Shown here: positions 55,311-64,000 of the stretch, in pieces | How positions within the stretch are numbered: position 1 is the first letter of the stretch | Layout: each line of letters opens with the position of its first letter | Assembly: GCF_030272615.1 (NCBI RefSeq) | Contig: NC_081412.1 | Span: 106,150,296 to 106,214,295, forward strand | DNA length: 64,000 nucleotides | Reading direction: 5' to 3' | DNA from: Cryptomeria japonica | Taxonomy: Eukaryota > Streptophyta > Pinopsida > Cupressales > Cupressaceae | Notes under the pieces: model-generated | What the model was told of the DNA's origin: nothing | The model's input: the letters and a program-made list of their open reading frames with translations, nothing else | Databases searched by the model: none | Program-made: the position numbers and the translations under genes

Positions 55311-56443
55311 CATAACATGAGCTTAATTATCTTCTCATTCCATACATTTTATTAAACTCCTAATTGGATCTTTCTAAGTGGATGCATAGTTGATTTGAAG
55401 ACATCATTTCTTCATTAAGACCTTTGTTGCACAAACAACATCACTTGCTAAATGGCCTATCAATTGACCTCATTTATTTAATACACAAGAGTATGCAACT
55501 AATAGACCCAAAAATTCTCTAATTGACCTTCCACACCTCTTTTTGTTTCAATATCTAAACAAAAATGGCGGCAAACAAAAAGACAGTCGGCTTTAGGTAC
55601 TAGAGAAGCCAAAAACCACATAACATCAATCACTAAGCTCCCTATGAAATCTAAACAACAAGCGATCCTTTTATTATTTTCACAAAAAATAATAACTCAT
55701 TAGTTTTTAGCAAATATGCAGGGACTCTAGATGTACCACAACTCTTGTTTTTAAAATGAATATATAGACCTTTTTTTTTTAAATTAAGATTTTTATTTTG
55801 TGAGCAAGTTTTTTATATCATTTTATCATATTTATTAAAAAATATATATTAAATTACAATATTTTAAAAATAAAATTATAATATTTTTTTCCTTTTAAAA
55901 TATTTTAAAAATTAGATTTTGAATATTTTTTAATGTCAATTTAGAAACTTATTAAAATGATCTAATAGCTCTAAACATTACAATCTTGTTGAAGTCTCTC
56001 CATAGACATGAATGATTTAGGTAGTTCATATAAGAAACACGTTAAAAGAATACATCCATAAAAATAATGAGTTTTCACCCTTAGAAGAATACATCCATAA
56101 AAATAATGAGTTTTCACCCTTAGAAGAATACATCCACACAATTTAATACAAACGGACAACATCATCACAGCGCTATAATGTGAGATTATTGACATGCAAG
56201 GCAAATGTTTGAAGCCTCTAACCCACGATGTGATCGTTCGCTAACGGGTACGATATCCGAGGCAGGAAGAGGGACCCTCCATGAAGCAAGGGAGTTGGCA
56301 TTGTATCGCCAGATTTGATGGATCTATCAATCCATTACAGTAAAAAGGACAAGCTCATGGAAGTAATTTAGACACATTCGGAGCTGTATCGGGGTTTTGT
56401 TCGAAGCCCAGGCAGGTTTTTTTCCTTAAACGTAGGAAAAATA
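55311..56443. other. Intergenic region upstream of the TMN1-like gene
   Basis: AT-rich with no gene. Poly-T and AT-rich runs at 55770-55950. A 39 bp tandem repeat at 56046-56135. The last few hundred bases probably hold the promoter and 5' UTR, but no convincing TATA box was identified. Confidence 0.6.
56046..56135. repeat. 39 bp tandem repeat, two full copies plus a part
   Basis: AAGAATACATCCATAAAAAT... repeated head to tail with a third partial copy. Confidence 0.92.
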
Positions 56444-59400
56444 ATGGCAGGGAATCTGAATAAATCAACGGCTATTTTAGCACTGGTTTTGGCGATTGTA
56501 TGCGGAGTTCATGGCGGCGCCTCAGATCACAAATACAGCAAGGGAGAACATGTTCCGCTTTACGCCAACAAAGTCGGCCCCTTCAGTAATCCCAGGTAGA
56601 ATGTTACGACAAAATAAAATTGCAAGGGTCTAAGTTTTGTTCATTTTGTCGAATTGGACGAGAAATCTAGAGATCGTAGTTATCTGCGCTAGGATTGAGT
56701 TTTTATGTGGTCAGATGTGCGATTTAGTGTTTTAGGGGTTTTTAAGTATCAATGTCGGATGGAGTAGCGTGTGTAAAATTGAGACGCATAAATTTAGAAT
56801 TTGTACTTTTATTGAGTGAATCTTTAGTTCTTAATGTTGGATCCATGGGCTTTTCCTTACATTTAGGGAGTTTGTACCAAGCATCACTTGTGTCATGGAG
56901 TGACACGTATATATTGGGGGTTTGTGCGAATTTGTTTGCAGGCATTACGCGTCACTGAATTCACCCGTCAGTTTCTACCTGCAGCGTCGTCCGTAATAGA
57001 AGGGTCAGAGTGTGAAAGTATTATGATGGATTGAGGAGTGTGTGATATCGTGTGTTAGACCTAGCCCGTACATTTTCGTGTTTGATCTTACATTTAAGGA
57101 ATTTGTTGCAGGCACCTCGTGTTTAAAACAATTCATCCAAGATCTTTTAACAGTGTTTATTCACTATGCAAGGTTTAAGGGTTTATACGTTTTAATATTG
57201 GATCGAAGCGTGTGTAACACTGCGTTTTGGATTAGCACACGTGTATTTTGGTTTTGACCTTATATTTAGCTAGTTTGTAGAAAGCACGATTTGTCTCAAG
57301 CAATTTGCCATCTACCTTTTTCGCAGCGGTGTTTACCCTGTGATTCAGGGGTGTTGAGGGTCTTTAGATTTTAATGTTGGATGGAAGTGTGTGTGACACT
57401 GTGTTGATTAACACGCATACATTTCGGGTTTGACATTATATTCGGTGAGTTTGTTACAAGCACTATTCGTCCCGAGCAATTCAGCGTTTCCCATATGTTT
57501 CAGGGGTTGAGGCTTTTTAGATTTCATTGTTGAATGGAAGAATGTGTAACACTGTGTTGGATTTGCGCACATACATTTTGGTGTTGACCTTATATTAGCT
57601 TGTTTGTAGCAAGCATTGTTTGTCTCATGCAATTTATCCTTCAGCTTTTAGCAGCAACGTTTTCCCTATGACTCAGGTTGAGGTTTTTTAGATTTTAATG
57701 TTGGATGGAAGAGTGTAACACTGCATGCTGGATGTACGCATACATATTTGGATTGACCTTATATTAAGTGGGATCGTTGCAAACATCGTTTGTGTTATGC
57801 AGTTCACACTTCATCTTTCAGCAACAGTGTTTCCCCTACAATCCAGGGGTTGAGAGTTTTTAGATTTTAGTGTTGGATGGAACAATGTGTAAACACTGAG
57901 TGTTTGATTTGCACACATATGTTTTGGAGGTTGTCCTTATATTTAGTGGTTTTGTTGCAAGTGCCACCTGTCACAAAATGAATTCTTGAGTTTTTAACAG
58001 TAGTTTGTCCCCTGCGATTTAAGGTTCGCTAGTATGTAAGTCTTCATGTCAGATTGAGGACAGTGTCACTGCGATTTGGAGTGCTCCACATACATTTCAG
58101 GCAATACTTAAACTCCTCATTTATGGCAAGTTTGTCGCATGCTTGAGTTTCTGGCAGCATATCCCTGTATAGTGCTTGGTGTCTTTTTGCAGATAGGGTG
58201 TCAAGGGTGAATTTCACTGCACAATTGGGCATTGGGACAAGTTGCTTGGATTTTAGGGAAACACGAGTTAGGATTAATAAATGGAGGATATTGACTTAGA
58301 AAAATAAATCATTTCTAAAATGCGTTTTTGAAGATCTGCTAGCTAGTTTTTTAATATATAAACAACAAGATGCATGAAAATTCTTCAAATTGCCTCCAAA
58401 TCTTTGGAGGTGGTGAAGGGACTTAATTACTGTAGGACCTATAAAAGTATGTTCACTTATTTAGAAGATTGTTACTGTGAATGAGTTTTTAGTTTTAAAA
58501 TAAATTCTACCAGTTTTGCTTGATTGTTGTGATTGAAGCTTTTATGGAAAGCTTATAAGTTGATTTGCACTGGAATTACTTATGGCAGCATATTTAGGTT
58601 ATGGGTGTGTTCGTTTTACTTGGAATCTTGCTTTTTTGGAGTGGTATATGGTCATATGTTCGATTTGTAGATCATGAAGATGATAAACAGAGGGAATCCT
58701 ATGGGTCAGATGGCTATCTTATTGACGTTTGCTAGTTTTGTTGTCTTAGTGTTCTTTGGTACTCACACACGAGACTTACCAAGGAATAGCATGTTTTTTT
58801 AGGGGTTTGAATCCTTTGGTAGACTGACCATGGGATGCATTTGGGAAAATTTAATCCTATTTTATTACATCAAGTGGTGTTATACAGTGCCAGCAAGGAG
58901 TCTCATGTCGTGATCATGTACCCTAAAATCCCTTAAATTCAAAGGCCATTTACATGTCAATAAATAAGTATTTAATAATAAGCATACATCTAAGAAGTAT
59001 TATATAAGTATATAATAATAACTTTACATGTCAAATAAAAAGTATTTAATATTAAATATATATCTAAAAAGTATTACATAAGTATATAATATTTCCACTT
59101 ATAACGGTAAAAACACAAACAAAAGAATTGCTGAAATAATTAATGGTGGCTTTTTATGTGTCCATGTAATAAATAAAATAATTCTGAAGTAAAATAAAAT
59201 AACTCTTAATTAAATAAGTTAGCTCCAGACTGATATCTCTCAACTTTTTTTAGATAGATGTATTTGAGATATCTATACTAGTTGATAGAGAGGAAGAGAG
59301 TCAAGCATCCATTTAAAAAAATGAACTAAGCAGATATAACCAAGGACTTGAATCCTGAATCTAGTTCAATGGAAGATAACGTTTCTATGTAGTCAGGTAC

Positions 59401-62254
59401 ATTTTTAGACTCTACAATGGGTCCAAAGATTTAGAGCACATTGGGATTGAATTTTGTAGTAGGAATTTTGAGAATGTGTAGAGAAAGTGTGGAATGGATC
59501 AATTGCACCACCACTTTAGAAAGTGTTGAGTATGATCCATATAGAGAAGACACTTAGATCAAGAATCTAGTTGAGTGGAGATAATTCTTTTAAGAGGGTA
59601 GTTATTTTTTTTCAAAATTCTCTAGTTGGTGTATTTAGAAATTGCAGGAAGCAATTCAAGAGGCCAGATCTGTGTTTATTCTGCTTCATTAATTAGGGTT
59701 CGATGCTATTCTATGGCAAGAGGCCAGATGCTTATCTATTCTGCCGCACTCATTAGAATCCAAAACTATGTTACTGCCAAATCCATGGAAGGTATCTTGG
59801 TTGAGCCAATGCCAAGTTGGGCAAGACAAGCCCACTTCTTGAGTAAACAGAGAAAAGATATCGTCTTATTGGGCAGGGCAAATGCTCTTCTTGGATATGC
59901 AGGGGAGTGTTAGCCATTCCATGGCTGGGGTGATTACTCCTGTTTTTAACTTTTTATGTTTTTGGTCACCGTGATTGGTTGGCCTCTGGCAATTATTTCT
60001 TATCCTCTGTAGGAATATCTCTTTACTGGAGCTTTGGACTTTGTCATCTGAATAATGATGGGTTAGTCTTTGAGCCTAGATTCTCATTATGTTAAAATCA
60101 AATTTATTTTAACTTCATTAGCATGTCATACAAAGCTTTTGTTTCATAAAAATCTTAGCACAGTTGATTCCTGATAAAACCAGAGAGAAAAATTAAACTA
60201 AATTTCTGTATTAAATTTAAATGCCGTTGTTTCCTTCAATGCCACTCTCTCTATCTAATATACTATTTTTCTATTTGTTGTGCAGTGAAACATATCGATA
60301 TTTTGATTTGCCTTTCTGCCCTCCAGGTTTGGACCTTTCTGCTTATTTGACTTTGTGTAGTGTTGTAGTATGTAATAACTATGTATCTGAGTTGGCCCAT
60401 TGTTAACCAGTTTCCATTTTAATTGGCAATTGTAGATAAAGTCAATGAGAAGAGGGAAGATCTTGGAGAGGTCTTGAATGGTGATAGGATGGTCGATGCT
60501 CGATACAAGCTTGATTTCCAAGAAAACAAAGATTCTGAACTACTTTGCAGTAAGAAACTGACAAAAGAGGATTTAGAAAAGTTTAGGGAAGCTATCAGAA
60601 AGGATTATTATTTTCAGATGTACTATGATGACCTACCAATCTGGGGTTTCATTGGAAAGTTTGAGAAAGAAAATAAGGCACTTCCAAATGGTGCCAGATA
60701 TTTACTATACAAACATATCCACTTCGAAATTTATTACAAGAATGACAGAGTCATAGAAATAAATGTTCGCACAGATCCAAGTTTCACAGTTGACATTACC
60801 GAGGACAAGGAAGTTGAAGTTGATTTCATGTACTCTGTTAAGTGGGTGGAGACTAAAGTTCCTTTTGAACGGCGAATGGATAAATATGCAAAGCAATCTT
60901 CTTTGCCACAGCATTTGGAAATTCACTGGTTCTCCATTATCAATTCTTGTGTAACAGTTCTTCTTCTGACTGGATTTCTTGCCACTATTCTTATGCGGGT
61001 TCTCAAAAACGACTTCATCAAGTAAGAAAGCGTGATTTGATTGTACAGTTTGGCAAAATAAACTCCTGTAGAAGTAAATATTACATGATTGCTTGTGCAT
61101 AATATCTCATGTCATGAGTCAATGAAATTAATTGATCATTTCATTTGCTTGATAAATCCTAAAATGATAATTTCCTTACCCAGAAATCTACCGATTTTGT
61201 TGCCATGAAGGTATTCTCATGATGAGGAGTCTACTGATGACCAAGAGGAGACAGGTTGGAAGTACATTCATGGAGATGTCTTCAGATATCCTCAACACAA
61301 GTCTCTGTTTTGTGCTGTTCTTGGATCTGGGACTCAGCTTTTTGCTCTGTAAGTATAAATATGATATACATAAATATATTCTAATGACTAAGGGCGTTAT
61401 TGCTCCGGAGTTGTTTTTCTAGTGCCTTTTAATTGGTTGGGAGTTTTCCAAAAATATTAGTTTCTCATTCTGCTAGGCATTTGCCTGATTCAATCTTCTT
61501 AATGTGCCATTTCAGTGCCATCTTCATCTTCATGCTTGCACTGGTAGGTGTTTTTTATCCTTACAACAGGGGTGCCCTATACACAGCCCTTGTGGTTATA
61601 TATGCCCTTACATCTGGCATTGCAGGCTACACTGCCGCTTCTTTCTATTATCAACTTGAAGGATCAAACTGGGTATATATTTTTTCATTTTTGAAGTCAA
61701 TTCAGAACTAGTATAATAATTTTGTAACATGATATGAATATGATTTAACTTTTTTATTGTCTATTGCAGGTGAGGAATCTGTTGTTGACCGGCTGCCTAT
61801 TTTGTGGGCCTCTGTTTCTAACCTTTTGCTTCCTGAATACAGTTGCTATAGCTTACAATGCAACTGCAGCTCTGCCATTTGGCACAATCATGGTCATTCT
61901 CCTTATCTGGACACTTGTGACATCTCCTCTGCTTGTTCTGGGTGGTATTGCTGGTAAAAACAGCAAGGCTGAGTTTCAAGCTCCTTGCCGCACCACAAAG
62001 TACCCCAGAGAAATTCCTCCTTTGCCATTTTACAGAGGGACCATCTCTCAAATGGCCATGGCAGGATTTTTGCCATTCAGTGCAATCTACATTGAGCTAT
62101 ACTATATATTTGCAAGTGTATGGGGTCACAAAATCTACACAATATACAGCATCCTCTTCATTGTTTTCATCATCCTTATCATTGTGACAGCCTTCATTAC
62201 CATTGCATTGACCTACTTCCAGCTAGCAGTTGAGGATCATGAGTGGTGGTGGAG
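56444..62254 (+). CDS. TMN1: Transmembrane nine (TM9SF/TMN1-like) protein, exons 1-6, 3' end beyond window
   Basis: Exons: 56444-56595, 60286-60326, 60436-61021, 61211-61348, 61516-61672, 61770-62254. Every intron has GT..AG and phases join without a stop, giving 519 codons plus 2 nt. Residues 1-26 are a signal peptide. A lumenal domain follows with YRYFDLPFC, LGEVLNGDRMV and YYFQMYYDDLPIWGFIGK, hallmarks of TM9SF proteins. The first membrane segment is near 231-255 (VTVLLLTGFLATILM), and six more lie between about 297 and 505. The present sequence ends at EDHEWWWR. Family members are about 590 residues, so roughly 70 residues, with the last two membrane segments and the usual C-terminal Golgi-retention signal, should lie in a later exon. 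Family role: Golgi/endosomal membrane protein, linked to protein sorting. Closest by memory to Arabidopsis TMN1; orthology untested. Confidence 0.93.
56735..58245. repeat. Intronic tandem array, ~170-180 bp degenerate unit
   Basis: In intron 1 (56596-60285). The phrase 'TTTTAATGTTGGATGGAAG.GTGTAACACTG', followed by 'CATACATTT.GG.TTGACCTTATATT' and 'TTTGTTGCAAGCA..TTTGTC', recurs near 56753, 57020, 57198, 57379, 57530, 57700, 57873 and 58050. Spacing is mostly 150-180 bp, with one wider gap. About eight units. Short frames on both strands inside it are not genes. Confidence 0.85.
58949..59097. repeat. 74 bp tandem duplication in intron 1
   Basis: Two copies starting TTTACATGTCAA and containing AAGTATTTAAT and AAGTATATAATA. 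AT-rich. Confidence 0.85.
59600..60285. other. Rest of intron 1
   Basis: Contains an imperfect ~60 bp duplication (AAGAGGCCAGAT at about 59658 and 59720). No gene supported. Ends in a T-rich tract and TTGTGCAG acceptor before 60286. Confidence 0.55.
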
Positions 62255-64000
62255 GTACGTTGATTGTTTTTCTCATAAGCTTGCATGTCCCAGTTCATTT
62301 TGATTTACTTTGTACAAGTCATACTCATTTAGTTGGAGATTTCAATGTTTCTCGTTTGATTTTCTTTTTGGAAGTCTCTATTGGTAAATGAAAGAATGAT
62401 AGGTGGTTCGGTTTGTGATCAGTTTGTCTGTTGGTTATGGTTTTGTCTAGATTGGGTGGATATTACACATTTATTACTTGAGCTGCAATTTTCAGGTTCT
62501 CTAAATTAAAATTATACTTACTGCATATTCAAAAATATTGAAGAGCTGCAATTGTTACATTTTCATTTAGCTATGAGGTACAAATAGTGGTGCTATGAAA
62601 TGGCTTGTATAGATTAGGCTGATGATACATGTTCATTTCTTGTGCGGCAAGTGTGCCATGAAATATACAGGTGCAATAGTTTCATTTTAGTTGGTATACT
62701 GTATTATAATTCAATAGTTTTACCCCTTTACCATGACATTAGGAGAGAATTTTGAGGCCTTCCAGCATGCTTTCATTGGCACGTGGGATCTCCTTATTAA
62801 CTAAATATCGTTTTTATTCTATTCTTCTTTAGGTTTGAACCTTATGATAGCAATCGGGAGCAAAACTGGCCTTGCCACTTTATGCACACCCTCAAATGCT
62901 GCTGTCAATGAATGATTGTTGTGACAAGTATAAAAAGATTTATGTTTCCTCATTGTTCTGTTACATATTATCATTTTATTTCTACTCATTTAACTGGTAC
63001 AAAAATTAGCATCTGCCAACTTGTTGTGACGTTTTCACACATCGTCCCATTGCAAATGGGGACCCTTGCTTTTTTGCTTTTTGGGGTTTGTTTTTTGGTC
63101 TTTTAGGGTTTTGTTAGTTAGCCTTTGCATTTTGAGTGCTGTCGGGGAGATCAATAGGATAGCAAGTCCTGCTGGAGTGAAGTTTTGATCCTGAAAATTT
63201 GGCTAAGTCTGAAAGTCCTGATCCTGAAATTTGGCTAAGTCTGGAATGTCCTAATCCTGAAATTTGACTAAGTCTAGAAACTGAAAAACCTCAAAAAACT
63301 AGATTTTGCAATATAACTTCTGGAGGTCTGAAACCACTCTCAAACATCCTGAAAGTATATATGGAATATAACTTAAAGTATAAGTGACTTTCTTATACTT
63401 AAATGTTATATTCCATAAAATTTATCCTGATAGAGAGTTCAAAAAGTCAAATTTCGCTCCTGTCCTTCATTGAGGATCCAGAGCGAATTTCGCTCCTGTC
63501 CCTCTCCCAGGGACCAAGGCAAAGTGCTCCTGTCCCTCACCAAGGGTCCAAGGCGAAAAGGCTTATTTGAGTCATTCCTGGCCTTGTTTGGTCAAATTGA
63601 AACATCAAAGACACAATGAAGGACGAAATGAGCATGATAGAGCATCCAAACTTGACAATGAAATGATGAAGTTTTTTGCCTAGAAGGTCAAATTCGCTCC
63701 TGTCCCTCACTGAAGGACCAGAGCGCTTTTCTTTATATGCACAATTTTAGACCTTTTTTGGACATTAACTTTTATTCATAGCATGAAGTAAGGTGAAATC
63801 TTCCCTAGCAAAGGAAATTTGAGATGAAAATTGTAGTGATTTGGCCTTGAGGACAAAAATCGCTCCTGTCCCTCACTGAAGGACCGGAGCTTGATTTTCA
63901 AATTTGCACTGTTCTTGCAGGATCGGGACAATTTTATGATTGGAAGAGATCAAGGAGGGGATGTTTTGTCCATTGAATATAATTTAAGTAGTCTACAAAG
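62255..64000 (+). other. Start of the last intron of the TMN1-like gene
   Basis: GT donor at 62255-62256. No sequence resembling the missing C-terminal exon (a Ser/Gly-rich loop then YYYYARSDM-type) is seen to 64000, so the intron is at least 1.7 kb. The 64-codon frame at 62912 has no recognisable product. Confidence 0.7.
63440..63900. repeat. Recurring GCTCCTGTCC...GGAC.GGAGC palindromic motif
   Basis: Units near 63455, 63488, 63525, 63685 and 63860 share CGCTCCTGTCC(C/T)TC and an imperfect reverse complement about 10 bp later (GGACCAGAGCG, GGACCGGAGC), so each could fold into a short hairpin. Spacing is irregular. Confidence 0.75.

Noticed and set aside
56742-58232. Several 60-75 codon genes in intron 1
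   Set aside because: They fall in a tandem repeat array and appear on both strands at the repeat period.
60255-60521. Minus-strand 88-codon gene
   Set aside because: It overlaps exons 2 and 3 of the TMN1-like gene on the opposite strand and has no recognisable domain.
62912-63106. Last exon of the TMN1-like gene
   Set aside because: Translation does not resemble the conserved C-terminal membrane segments and does not follow EDHEWWWR in phase.
63440-63900. CRISPR array
   Set aside because: Plant nuclear context, irregular spacing, variable repeat sequence and no cas genes.

Overview
This is nuclear DNA of a seed plant, most likely a conifer or another large-genome gymnosperm. That is an inference from three things: one spliced host gene with a 3.7 kb first intron, AT-rich sequence, and retrotransposons of different ages nested inside each other. 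I cannot name the species. No bacterial operons, rRNA genes, CRISPR arrays or viral genomes are seen.

Layout. Positions 1-8529 hold part of a minus-strand non-autonomous LTR element (A), interrupted by a complete plus-strand element (B, 2205-6463, target duplication CGAGG). Positions 8530-18674 hold the pol half of a decayed Ty3/gypsy element of Tat type (F). It is interrupted by a solo LTR (10269-11624) and carries an antisense plant-mobile-domain (PMD) gene remnant. A Tat-type LTR at 18675 leads into a second decayed gypsy copy (G, to about 27600). G is split by an unclassified 5.5 kb segment with a long broken minus-strand ORF. Positions 27612-35300 hold a B-family relative (E, minus), interrupted by a 334 bp miniature LTR element whose LTRs look like tRNA genes and by a Ty1/copia element (D, 29887-34667, target duplication ACACT). 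Positions 37479-38970 are a long foldback element split by a solo LTR (target duplication ATATA).

Positions 40115-55050 are a complete non-autonomous LTR element (C, target duplication ATCTT) lying in a pyrimidine-rich low-complexity tract. C contains a nested minus-strand copia element (H, 42456-49781, target duplication CCTAT).

From 56444 to beyond the window end lies the only clear host gene, a TMN1-like transmembrane-nine (TM9SF) protein. Six exons are present and the last is missing. Its first intron carries a tandem array of about 170-180 bp units.

How the parts fit. A and C share one gene plan with no pol gene: (1) a coiled-coil protein with four CCHC zinc knuckles; (2) an unfamiliar domain of about 380 residues, weakly resembling PMD or plant-transposon domains; (3) a Lys-rich linker and charged coiled-coil tail, apparently in one frame with (2). 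C shares its polypurine tract and LTR start with copia element H, so H-like elements may supply enzymes in trans. This cassette is the best candidate here for an undescribed system. Next come the tRNA-like miniature element and the in-frame TAG kept in both copies of the B/E family.
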